DNA of 64,000 nt from Bacteroidales bacterium (lineage in GTDB: Bacteria > Bacteroidota > Bacteroidia > Bacteroidales > UBA932), in assembly GCA_017509755.1 (NCBI GenBank), contig JAFWOY010000040.1:116446-180445 (forward strand). Direction: 5' to 3'. The position numbers and the translations under genes were made by a program. The first letter of the stretch is position 1, and each line of letters begins with the position of its first letter. The notes beneath the pieces were generated by a model that searched no databases, had not been told where the DNA came from, and saw only the letters and a program-made list of their open reading frames with translations. This document shows, piece after piece, positions 52,100-60,709 of the stretch.

Positions 52100-55056
52100 A
52101 TTTGGAAGAACCCCTGCGGGAAGGGGTGACCGTCGTAACGGCGTCGGCTGGCAGTGGAAAGACCCACCTGCTCACACAGAAGTATATCGAACTGCTGCTT
52201 GCGAAAGATGCGCAGGGCCGGATGAATCCGAACAGCTACCGGCATATTCTGGCCGTCACCTTTACCAACAAGGCGACCGATGAAATGAAAGACCGGATCA
52301 TCCAGAAGCTGGCCGGAAAACCCAAGGATTCTGACGAGTACAAGTTGCTCACCAAGATGCTGCACGACTACTCCGGCTTTTCGGTGAGTACCATCGACAA
52401 GTTCTTTCAAAACGTCATGCGGGCTTTCGCACGCGAAATGGACCAATACGCCTCCTATCGCGTGGAACTTGACACGAAATCCCTCTTGTCCCAGGTGGTT
52501 GACTTGATGCTGGCATCTTTGGAAGATCCGGCCCAACAGCCGCTTCGCGAATGGCTGAAAGAATACGCTCTCTCCCGCGTGGAAGAATCGGAAGGATGGA
52601 ACATCACGGACTCTCTCAAAAAAATGGCCGGGCAGTTTCTGGACGAGTCTTTCCTGCGCAAACTCCGGGATTGTGCCGGTTTCCCGGAGATGGTTTCTGA
52701 CAAAAAGCAGATGGCAGATTTCCATCGGGAGATGACACGCCTCATGAAAGGTTTCGAAGAAGAGGCGCTGCAGATTGGCCGGGACGGAATGGCCTGGATG
52801 CAACGCAATCAAATCGAGCCGGATGGCCTCCACTATGGTGAGAAAGGGCCGACGATGATTTTCAAAAAATGGGCGGAAAGGCATTTTGACGCAAACAGAC
52901 CCACACCCGGCCGCATGGAAGGTGCAGTTAAAAAGGCCGCCAAGTTGCATCTGGAGGATGGATTGGACATTCTATTCGACAGAGTAGCGCAACTCTTCGA
53001 AGAACAATATAAGACCTATTGTACAGCCAAAGCCATTCGCCAGCAGCTGTACCTACTGGGCATCTATGCCGACTTGCAGCGGGGTTTGCAAACGTATCTC
53101 CAAGAGAACAATGTGGTCTTGCTCCAGATGTCGAACGACATCCTCAACCGCATCATCGATGATAGCGATACTCCGTTCGTCTATGAGAAAATCGGGAACC
53201 GGTACGATCATCTGATGCTGGATGAAGCGCAAGACACATCCCGCATGCAATGGGACAATTTCCGCCCGCTTTTCCTCAATAGCCAGTCCACGAACGGGCG
53301 TAGTCTCATTGTAGGTGACATCAAGCAATCTATCTACCGTTGGCGAGGATCCGACTGGCATTTGATGGACCAGTATATCAAAGAAGGTCTCATCTCCAAC
53401 AGCCTGTTCGGTGGGTCGCTCGACCAGAATTGGCGGAGTGGCGACGCCATCATCTCGTTCAACAACGAGGTCTTCGCCAAGGTGGGAGACGAATTGAAGA
53501 AACTCCGGGACGAGACTTCCACCGTCATCGGAGAGCAGGTCAACCAAATCTATGGTACCTGGGACGAGCAACGGGGAGGTACCATGCAGCAAACGCTACC
53601 GGCAAAGCATGCCGAAGATCCGGAAGGGTATGTCCGGGTCCGTTTCCTCGACATGGAGAAAGAAGGGCAATGGCGCAAAAAAGTTCTTGAATCCTTGCTT
53701 CAAGATATTGCAGCCTTGCAGAAAGACGCTTATAAGCCGAAACATATCACCATTCTTGTCCGGAAGAACCGGGAAGGTGAAGAAGTGGCCGAATGGCTGA
53801 TGCAAAACGGCATCCGCGTCATTACTGAGGATTCTTTGCTGATCGGAGCATCTCCCTGCATCTGCAAACTGATGGTGCTGCTGAGCGGAAGCGTGGAACC
53901 AGACGATCCGGTCAATAAGATCTATGCCCTGCATCAGAAACCCCTCGAAATGGAACTGCAGTCCACTTCTCTTTATGAGACGTGTGAACAAATGCTTCAT
54001 AGCGGGGTTATCCCCCATACTGAACACGATATTCCTTTCATCAACGCTTTTTTAGACGCCGTCCTGGACTATCAGGAGAAATATGGTTCTTCGCTTCGCA
54101 ATTTTGTGGCGTGGTGGAATGAAACCGGACGTAAGTTGAAGATCTGTGCGCCAGATGGAGAAGATGCTGTCCGGGTGATGACTATTCACAAGGCCAAGGG
54201 CCTGAGCATTGACGCAGCCATCATACCTTTCTGCACGGAGTCTTTTGCGCCCAGGTTTCAGCCTACCATCTGGTGTGAGCCGAAGAAAGCCCCTTTCTCC
54301 CAGTTGCGGCTGGTCCCGCTCAAAGCGTCCGGGTCTATGGAGAACACGTTATTCAAGTCTGATTACCAGAAAGAAAAATGTCTGGAGTATATAGATGTCA
54401 TCAACACCTGGTATGTCGCCTTCACCCGTGCACGCACGCGTTTACTCGTTTACGCGCCCTTGAAGAAAGCGCCTAAAGAAGGGTACAAGCCCGATAGCAT
54501 TGAACAAACGCTCTACCTGATTCTTTCGAACCGGCTCACGGAGGACCTTGTTTTCGAAACAGGAATCCGGGAGTCATTCTGTCCCAAGAAAGACGGAGAG
54601 GATGAGGGGTCAAAAAAGATAGATGATCCCCAGCCTCTGATGAAGCGCGAGCCCCTAAACGACCGGCTGAAGCTGACGCTTCACGGGGATGATTATTTTG
54701 CGCAGGAAAAGAGCGCCCGGCAGCTTGGCATCGAGAAACACCGGGATATGGCTTCGGTGGAAGTCGATGCGACGCTTGAAGCGCAGAGCGGCCACCGCCA
54801 TTGGTTCGACGGGACCTACCGGGTGATGAATGAAGCGTCTATTGTTGACAGCAAGGGCGAGATCAAACGTCCCGACCGAGTCCTGATCGCTCCCGACGGC
54901 AGCCGCGTCATCGTCATCGACTACAAATTCGGGCAGCCGCTCGACGGCTACAAGTATCAGGTGCGGGCTTATGTCCGTCTGCTGAAAGAGATGGGCTATC
55001 CTTCCGTGGAAGGTTGGCTCTGGTACGTCTCCTCCGGTGAAATTGTCAGGGTATAG
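52084..55056 (+). CDS. AddA-like UvrD-family helicase/nuclease
   Basis: 990 residues. Superfamily 1 helicase motifs: I VTASAGSGKTHLL, Ia VTFTNKATDEMKDRI, II LMLDEAQDTSRMQW, III GDIKQSIYRWRGSDW, V VRVMTIHKAKGLSIDAA, VI YVAFTRARTRLLVY. A C-terminal PD-(D/E)XK domain has PDRVLI, VIVIDYKFG and YQVRAYVRLL. Together with the AddB-like product it should unwind and resect DNA ends. The ATG at 52084 lies inside addB. Confidence 0.93.
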   Translation: MQQGVNLEEPLREGVTVVTASAGSGKTHLLTQKYIELLLAKDAQGRMNPNSYRHILAVTFTNKATDEMKDRIIQKLAGKPKDSDEYKLLTKMLHDYSGFSVSTIDKFFQNVMRAFAREMDQYASYRVELDTKSLLSQVVDLMLASLEDPAQQPLREWLKEYALSRVEESEGWNITDSLKKMAGQFLDESFLRKLRDCAGFPEMVSDKKQMADFHREMTRLMKGFEEEALQIGRDGMAWMQRNQIEPDGLHYGEKGPTMIFKKWAERHFDANRPTPGRMEGAVKKAAKLHLEDGLDILFDRVAQLFEEQYKTYCTAKAIRQQLYLLGIYADLQRGLQTYLQENNVVLLQMSNDILNRIIDDSDTPFVYEKIGNRYDHLMLDEAQDTSRMQWDNFRPLFLNSQSTNGRSLIVGDIKQSIYRWRGSDWHLMDQYIKEGLISNSLFGGSLDQNWRSGDAIISFNNEVFAKVGDELKKLRDETSTVIGEQVNQIYGTWDEQRGGTMQQTLPAKHAEDPEGYVRVRFLDMEKEGQWRKKVLESLLQDIAALQKDAYKPKHITILVRKNREGEEVAEWLMQNGIRVITEDSLLIGASPCICKLMVLLSGSVEPDDPVNKIYALHQKPLEMELQSTSLYETCEQMLHSGVIPHTEHDIPFINAFLDAVLDYQEKYGSSLRNFVAWWNETGRKLKICAPDGEDAVRVMTIHKAKGLSIDAAIIPFCTESFAPRFQPTIWCEPKKAPFSQLRLVPLKASGSMENTLFKSDYQKEKCLEYIDVINTWYVAFTRARTRLLVYAPLKKAPKEGYKPDSIEQTLYLILSNRLTEDLVFETGIRESFCPKKDGEDEGSKKIDDPQPLMKREPLNDRLKLTLHGDDYFAQEKSARQLGIEKHRDMASVEVDATLEAQSGHRHWFDGTYRVMNEASIVDSKGEIKRPDRVLIAPDGSRVIVIDYKFGQPLDGYKYQVRAYVRLLKEMGYPSVEGWLWYVSSGEIVRV

Positions 55057-55170
55057 TCCCGCCCCCCCCAAAAAAAACAGGAAGTGAACGCAACATTTCA
55101 CGCCATTTCTGCATCTATAACAAGAAGTATCACAAGTCTTTCAGCTGATTACTAATTAATATTACGCGAT

Positions 55171-55680
55171 ATGAAACAATTTCTCACATTCTTTGTGGTC
55201 GCCACCCTTTGTCTGTGCAGCTGCGCGCAACTCGACAAGGAGGATCCGAAAACCAAAGCATACGTCAGCGGTGATCAGATCTTCCTCTCTCCGTTTACGC
55301 CTCAGGACAGGCCCACGTTTGAGAATCACAAAAACTACCTGCTCCTGAATTTTGACAAGAATGGAGGTCAGGCTACCGTTATTGCGTACTTCCCGGAAGA
55401 AGATGGGGTCTTCTTGAACGAGTTTTTCGAACGGTTTTTCGAATGGGGCATCAGTGATGTTCCTCGCCAGAATCCCTGGCTCATAGATGATCAGGTAAGC
55501 ATTAAGCGAACCAAACTCGATGATTTCAGCAGCGAATATGTCATTACTGTATATCCGAACCGGCTCGGGTTTGACTATGATTACTTTATCTCCCTTTATG
55601 ACGGGACAAAGGTCAGAAATGAGAAGGGGACCCCTTTGGTCAGCAAAGCAGGGATCACCCTCCATCAGACCGTAAACTAG
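55171..55680 (+). CDS. Small putative lipoprotein of unknown function
   Basis: 169 residues. Signal peptide MKQFLTFFVVATLCLCSC with a lipobox-like LCSC. The mature part is acidic and mixed alpha/beta (YLLLNFDKNGGQATVIAYFP, SEYVITVYPNRLGFDYDYFISLYDG). I do not recognise the family. It is 114 bases downstream of the addA-like gene, past a C8A8 homopolymer tract at 55062-55077, and is followed by a strong terminator. Confidence 0.72.
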   Translation: MKQFLTFFVVATLCLCSCAQLDKEDPKTKAYVSGDQIFLSPFTPQDRPTFENHKNYLLLNFDKNGGQATVIAYFPEEDGVFLNEFFERFFEWGISDVPRQNPWLIDDQVSIKRTKLDDFSSEYVITVYPNRLGFDYDYFISLYDGTKVRNEKGTPLVSKAGITLHQTVN

Positions 55681-55728
55681 TTCCTCGCCGCGTTCCGTCC
55701 GCCCCATCGGGCACCAAAACCCTTATAG

Positions 55729-55771
55729 ACGTGCCCCGGCAGGCAAAAACCGCCTGTCGGGGCACGTTTTT
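55729..55771 (+). terminator. Strong rho-independent terminator
   Basis: ACGTGCCCCGGCAGGC (55729-55744) pairs with GCCTGTCGGGGCACGT (55752-55767) with one mismatch, followed by a run of T. It ends the lipoprotein unit and lies between it and the convergent recG. Confidence 0.9.
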
Positions 55772-55812
55772 GCGTCCCAGCGTGCCCGGGAATGCCTGAA
55801 ACCCGGTCAACG

Positions 55813-57921
55813 CTACGAAATCTTTGAGTAATCCTTAAAACTCGTGTCCAGCCGGAGCACGCGGAGCTGGTCGTCGAGAAGCCGGTTCTGGGGGTGTTCG
55901 AGCAGCGGATCGGCGGCGAGGATCTTTTCGCCGAGCTCGCGGGCTTCGACCAGGGCGGGCGAGTCTTTGGCCAGATCGGCGATGTGCAGGTCAATAGCCA
56001 GACCGCTTTGCCGGGTTCCCTCGAAGTCGCCGGGGCCGCGCATGCGCAGGTCCGCCTCGGCCAGCTCGAAACCGTCGCTGGTGGCGCACATCAAGTCGAT
56101 GCGCTGACGCGACTCGGTACTGAGCTTATAACCCGTCATCAGGATGCAATAGGACTTTTCGGCGCCACGGCCCACACGCCCCCGGAGTTGGTGCAACTGC
56201 GACAGGCCGAAGCGTTCGGCGCTTTCGATGACCATCACTGAAGCATTGGGCACGTCCACCCCGACCTCGATGACCGACGTGGCCACCAGGATGTTCGCCT
56301 TTCCCCGCACGAAAAGATCCATGTCGAAAGCCTTGTTCTCGGCCTTCTGCTGGCCATGGACCACGGCCGTCACATATTTCGGGGCGGGAAAAGCCTCCGT
56401 GATGTGCAGATAGCCTTCTTCCAGATTCTTGTAGTCCATCTTTTCCGACTCCTTGATAAGCGGATAGACCACGAAGATCTGGCGGCCGAGGGCAATCTGC
56501 TGCCGCATGAAATTATAGAGGTCGCCGCGGCGGTTTTCCGTCCAGTGCACAGTTTCTACAGGCTTGCGGCCCGGGGGCAGTTCGTCGAGGACCGACACGT
56601 CGAGGTCTCCGTATAGTGTCATGGCCAGCGTACGGGGAATCGGCGTGGCCGTCATCACCAGTACGTGCGGTGCCACGGCCGATTTCGACCAAAGCCGTGC
56701 GCGCTGTTCCACCCCAAAACGGTGTTGTTCGTCAATCACTGCCAAGGCCAGGCTCTTGAACTGCACCGTGTCCTCGATGAGCGCGTGGGTTCCCACGATG
56801 ATCTGAAGCGAGCCATCGAGCAGGCCCCGATGGATTTCCTCGCGTTCTTTCTGTTTCGTATTACCCGTCAGCAAGGCGATGGTGGCGCCGGAGGGCGCCA
56901 GGAATTTCTGGATGCTGTGGTAGTGCTGGTTGGCCAGCACTTCGGTGGGCGCCATCACGCACGCCTGGTAGCCATTGTCGAGCGCCATCATGGCGGCAAG
57001 TACGGCTACAAGTGTCTTGCCGCTGCCCACATCGCCCTGCAGCAGCCGGTTCATCTGTTTGCCGCCGGCCACGTCGGTACGAATCTCCTTCAGCACCCGC
57101 TTCTGTGCGCCGGTCAGGGGGAAGGGCAGGCACTCATACGTCGTATTGAAATAGTGCCCGATGCGGCGGAACACCACCCCGCTGTCCGCCCGCATCCGAA
57201 TGCTCTTCTGCCGCAGCAGCGAAAGCTGGAGATAGAACAGCTCTTCGAACTTGAGTCGGCGCTGCGCCCGGCCGAGGTCCTGCATGGAGGCGGGGAAATG
57301 AATGTGCTGCAGCGCGAAGGCCAGCGGGACAAGCCGCTTTTGCTCCAGGATATACGCGGGCAGCGTTTCCTCCAGCGTGCCGAGCACACGGTCGAGGAGC
57401 GTCGCGACCATCTTCTCGAAGAACTTGTTGGTAATGCCGGCATTGTGCAGCTTCTCGGTGCTGGAATAGACGCCCATCATCACACCTACTTGCGAGAGTT
57501 TCTCCTCCGTAGCCAGGTCGATCTCAGGATGGACCATGTTCCAACTGTGCCCGAAAACAGAGGGCTTGCCGAAAACGATGTATTCCGGACCGACCTGCAA
57601 TTTGTCCTCCATCCATTTCAATCCTTTGAAAAAGACCAGGTCGATGGTACCCGTTCCATCGGTGAATTGGGCCACCAGCCGCATCTTGCGTGCCTGCCCT
57701 ACTTTTTCGATGCGGGTGAGACGGCCGCGCAGCTGGATCCAGGCCGTGGAAGAGTCGACCTCCCGCACGCTGTAAAAGCGGGATCGGTCCACATAACGAA
57801 AAGGAAAGGTATAGAGAAGGTCGCGGAAGGTACTGATCCCCAATTCTTTATTCAGGAGTTCCGCCCGCTTCGGCCCTACGCCCGGCAAATACTTGATATC
57901 GCTGTCCAGAATCTGCGGCAT
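55813..57921 (-). CDS. recG: ATP-dependent DNA helicase RecG
   Basis: 702 residues. The N-terminal wedge/OB domain begins MPQILDSDIKYLPGVGPKRAELL; helicase motifs LLQGDVGSGKTLVA, VIDEQHRFGVEQR, VMTATPIPRTLAMT and HQLRGRVGRGAEKS follow. RecG remodels stalled forks and branched DNA. It is divergent from pdxA. An exact -7 box sits only three bases before its ATG. Confidence 0.96.
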   Translation of the reverse strand: MPQILDSDIKYLPGVGPKRAELLNKELGISTFRDLLYTFPFRYVDRSRFYSVREVDSSTAWIQLRGRLTRIEKVGQARKMRLVAQFTDGTGTIDLVFFKGLKWMEDKLQVGPEYIVFGKPSVFGHSWNMVHPEIDLATEEKLSQVGVMMGVYSSTEKLHNAGITNKFFEKMVATLLDRVLGTLEETLPAYILEQKRLVPLAFALQHIHFPASMQDLGRAQRRLKFEELFYLQLSLLRQKSIRMRADSGVVFRRIGHYFNTTYECLPFPLTGAQKRVLKEIRTDVAGGKQMNRLLQGDVGSGKTLVAVLAAMMALDNGYQACVMAPTEVLANQHYHSIQKFLAPSGATIALLTGNTKQKEREEIHRGLLDGSLQIIVGTHALIEDTVQFKSLALAVIDEQHRFGVEQRARLWSKSAVAPHVLVMTATPIPRTLAMTLYGDLDVSVLDELPPGRKPVETVHWTENRRGDLYNFMRQQIALGRQIFVVYPLIKESEKMDYKNLEEGYLHITEAFPAPKYVTAVVHGQQKAENKAFDMDLFVRGKANILVATSVIEVGVDVPNASVMVIESAERFGLSQLHQLRGRVGRGAEKSYCILMTGYKLSTESRQRIDLMCATSDGFELAEADLRMRGPGDFEGTRQSGLAIDLHIADLAKDSPALVEARELGEKILAADPLLEHPQNRLLDDQLRVLRLDTSFKDYSKIS

Positions 57922-57924
57922 TCA

Positions 57925-57932
57925 CAAATATA
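57925..57932 (-). promoter_or_regulatory. -7 promoter box for recG
   Basis: Minus-strand TATATTTG, exact TAnnTTTG, ending three bases before the recG ATG. If used, the message would start at or inside the start codon, so it would be leaderless. Confidence 0.4.
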
Positions 57933-57968
57933 AGGATTTTTTGTATCTTGCGGAAAATTTGAAGGAAC

Positions 57969-59048
57969 ATGAGAGACAAGATCGTGGTAGGCATCACCCA
58001 GGGTGATACGAACGGCATCGGATATGAAGTGATCATCAAGTCGCTGGCGGACGCGCGGATTCTGGAGAACTGCGTCATCATCCTCTACGGCTCATCCCGC
58101 TTTTTCGGTATCTACCGGAAATTCCTTCCGGAGATCGAGCAGATTGCGACCAATGTGATCAATGCGGCGGAAGACGCCCGCACCAAACGCGTCAACATCA
58201 TCAACGCCGTACCGGAAAGCATGGCGATGGAAATCGGACAGCCGACGCCCGACGGCGCCAAAGCCGCCGTCATGGCCCTCAAAGCGGCGGTGGCCGATGC
58301 CAAGCGAGGCGCCATCGACGCCATCGTCACAGCGCCGTTCAATAAGCATACAGTGGCCCAACTCGGATTTGGTTTCCCCGGCCATACCGAATATCTCATC
58401 CACGAATTCGAACAGAAAGACGGCCTGATGTTCCTCTGCTCCGAGAACCTGCGCGTCGGCGTGGTCACCAACCACTTGCCGCTGGCGAAAGTCAGTGCGG
58501 CCATTTCCGTGGAGACCATCATGAGCAAACTGCGCCTGATGGACGATTCGCTGCGGCGCGATTTCGGCCTGGTCAAGCCCAAGATTGCGGTCCTGGGCCT
58601 CAATCCCCATGCCGGTGACGGCGGATCGCTCGGCTCGGAAGAGATCGACACCATCATCCCGGCCATCAAACAGGCCAACAAGGAGAAGATCTTGGCCTTC
58701 GGTCCTTACTCGCCGGACGGCTTCTTCGGTACGCACATGCAGGGCAGCTTCGACGCCGTCCTGGCCATGTATCACGACCAGGGCCTGATACCGTTCAAGG
58801 CGCTGGCATTCGACAGTGGTGTCAACTTCACCGCTGGCCTGCCGATTGTCCGGACTTCACCCGACCATGGTACCGGTTACGACATCGCTGGCAAGAACAA
58901 AGCCTGGTCCGGGCCGATGCAAGGGGCCATCTATGCCGCCATCGACTTCTGCCACAACCGCCGCCGTTACGATGCCATGCATGCCAATCCGCTTGAAGTC
59001 AAGCGTTTCGAAGGACCCCGCTACGAAAAGACCATCCTGCCCGAATAG
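57969..59048 (+). CDS. pdxA: 4-hydroxythreonine-4-phosphate dehydrogenase
   Basis: 359 residues. GITQGDTNGIGYEVI, APFNKHTVAQLGFGFPGHTEYL, GLNPHAGDGGSLGSEE and the metal-binding AMYHDQGLIPFKAL are the family signature. It acts in the DXP-dependent route to pyridoxal phosphate in the cytoplasm. Its stop codon overlaps the GTG of rnhA by one base. Confidence 0.95.
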   Translation: MRDKIVVGITQGDTNGIGYEVIIKSLADARILENCVIILYGSSRFFGIYRKFLPEIEQIATNVINAAEDARTKRVNIINAVPESMAMEIGQPTPDGAKAAVMALKAAVADAKRGAIDAIVTAPFNKHTVAQLGFGFPGHTEYLIHEFEQKDGLMFLCSENLRVGVVTNHLPLAKVSAAISVETIMSKLRLMDDSLRRDFGLVKPKIAVLGLNPHAGDGGSLGSEEIDTIIPAIKQANKEKILAFGPYSPDGFFGTHMQGSFDAVLAMYHDQGLIPFKALAFDSGVNFTAGLPIVRTSPDHGTGYDIAGKNKAWSGPMQGAIYAAIDFCHNRRRYDAMHANPLEVKRFEGPRYEKTILPE

Positions 59049-59512
59049 TGAACCGAGCCCCGATTCAGATCTATACCGACGGTGCCTGCAGCGGCAACCC
59101 GGGACCGGGCGGTTTCGCTACGATCCTGCGTTGCGGGACCTATGAGAAAGTCATTTCGGCCGGCTACGCGGTGACGACGAACAACCGTATGGAATTGCTG
59201 GCCGTCATCACCGGCCTGGAAGCCATCCGTTGGGACCGGGCCGATGTGACCATTTGGAGCGACTCCTCGTACGTAGTGGATGCGGTCGAAAAGGGATGGG
59301 TATTCAGTTGGGAACAGAAACAGTTTGCCAAAAAGGCCAATCCTGACCTCTGGATCCGTTTCCTGGCCGCCTATCGACGGCACGATGTGCACTTTCAGTG
59401 GATTCGCGGGCACAACGGGCATCCAGAAAACGAACGCTGCGACCGGTTGGCAGTCGCAGCGTCCCAAGGAAAAGATCTCCTCATCGACTCAGGATACACG
59501 CAGGAAGCGTAG
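59048..59512 (+). CDS. rnhA: Ribonuclease HI
   Basis: 154 residues with a GTG start overlapping the pdxA stop. The four catalytic acids are D11 (YTDGACSGNPGPGG), E49 (NRMELLA), D72 (WSDSSYVV) and D132 (NERCD), with H122 in the flexible GHNGHPEN loop. It degrades RNA in RNA-DNA hybrids. It converges on the VOC gene with a 24-base overlap. Confidence 0.95.
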   Translation: MNRAPIQIYTDGACSGNPGPGGFATILRCGTYEKVISAGYAVTTNNRMELLAVITGLEAIRWDRADVTIWSDSSYVVDAVEKGWVFSWEQKQFAKKANPDLWIRFLAAYRRHDVHFQWIRGHNGHPENERCDRLAVAASQGKDLLIDSGYTQEA

Positions 59513-60550
59513 CGCCTTGACCATCCAGCGCGGAAGCGGCTTGTGGTCATCGCGTTTCGTGAAATCGATATAGAATCCCCACTTCTTGGCAACCGGAATC
59601 CGGAAGGTCTCGACGAACTCGATGAGGGTGCCGTCCGGGTCTTCGATATAGGTAAAGTGGCCGTTGGCATCGCCCATGTCGAAATCCACACCGCTGTCGC
59701 AGACGAACGGATGGCCGGCCGCCTTGCAGTCCGCTTCAACCGCGTCCATGTTGCGGACATCAAAGCAGATCTGGATGTAGCCCGGATCGCCCCAATAGCG
59801 ATTCTCATAGAGTTTGACAACCGGAGCGTCCAGTGCCTGCACCAGTTCCAGATGGGAAGGGCCCATCAATTCGGAGAGCGGACCCGTAAACGGTTTGGTA
59901 CGCGCCAGCAGCACCCGGCGGACCTGCCGGTCACCGCCCGGAACGCCTTTCAAGTCTTCGAAAACGCCGGTCTTGTCGGCTTGTACCTTGTCGAAGCCAA
60001 GCACCTTTCCGTAGAAAGCGATGGAGCGGTCCATATCGCTGACACCCAGCACAGCGCCGGTCGTACCGCCGGTCGTGCAGGTTTTCGACTTGACCATCAC
60101 ATAGTTGTCTTCTTCCACCTCCAGGATATTATCCCAGGGATCCATCAGATAGAAATGCTTGATGCCGGCAAAAGAGACGGTCGGAGCGGAAAGGAGACGA
60201 AGCCCTTTGCGGGAAAACTCGTCATAGGTGGCGGCCACGTCGCGGCTGCGGATCTTCGCGATAAAAATACCCAGATCACCCAGCGAAGGCTGTTGTTTCG
60301 GATAATTGAGGGCGCGGCCGCGGGGCTCCCAGATCTCCAGACCCCCACCGCCTTGCAGATTCACGGCCAGGATGGCATAACGCGGCTGGGGCTTGCCGCC
60401 AGTATAAGGCAGCATCCGCTCGGCCACACCTTCATCGGCCACGACCGGAATGTCAACTCCGAAATTCTCCCGATACCATTTCCATGCGACATCGGCGTCC
60501 TTTACACCGATCCCGACTTGCTGCAAGCCACAGATGACTTTCTCTTTCAT
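59489..60550 (-). CDS. Two-domain VOC (glyoxalase-fold) protein
   Basis: 353 residues. Two glyoxalase-like modules: one starting LQQVGIGVKDADVAWKWYREN and ending DPWDNILEVEED, the other starting LGVSDMDRSIAFYGKVLGF and ending EDPDGTLIEFVETF. The second carries clear H and E metal-ligand positions. The substrate cannot be assigned (dioxygenase or isomerase types are possible). The gene is preceded by the palindromic element at 60571-60703. Confidence 0.82.
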   Translation of the reverse strand: MKEKVICGLQQVGIGVKDADVAWKWYRENFGVDIPVVADEGVAERMLPYTGGKPQPRYAILAVNLQGGGGLEIWEPRGRALNYPKQQPSLGDLGIFIAKIRSRDVAATYDEFSRKGLRLLSAPTVSFAGIKHFYLMDPWDNILEVEEDNYVMVKSKTCTTGGTTGAVLGVSDMDRSIAFYGKVLGFDKVQADKTGVFEDLKGVPGGDRQVRRVLLARTKPFTGPLSELMGPSHLELVQALDAPVVKLYENRYWGDPGYIQICFDVRNMDAVEADCKAAGHPFVCDSGVDFDMGDANGHFTYIEDPDGTLIEFVETFRIPVAKKWGFYIDFTKRDDHKPLPRWMVKALRFLRVS

Positions 60551-60570
60551 AGATCTTATCTTGTTTGACC

Positions 60571-60703
60571 GTTCATTCGGGAGGAGACAGGCCTCGAAAA
60601 CCTATGCCACCCTCGGCACTATAAGAGGGAGGGGCCCAAGCTTGCTTGGGAGGGGTCGCGCGGAGCGCGACGGTTTTCGAGGCCTGTCTCCTCCCGAATG
60701 AAC
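60571..60703 (-). repeat. Main-family palindromic element, copy E (after glnS)
   Basis: Arms 60571-60602 and 60672-60703 are perfect 32-base reverse complements. Read on the minus strand the core has GTCGCGC-TCC-GCGCGAC, CCCAAGC-AA-GCTTGGG and GCCGAGGGTGGCATA. It fills the gap between glnS and the VOC gene, in sense orientation relative to both, and ends six bases past the glnS stop. Confidence 0.93.
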
Positions 60704-60709
60704 ATACGA

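Noticed and set aside
60571..60703. Main-family palindromic elements as transcription terminators
   Set aside because: They occur in both orientations relative to transcription, one lies inside a coding sequence, and none has a T run after the arm.
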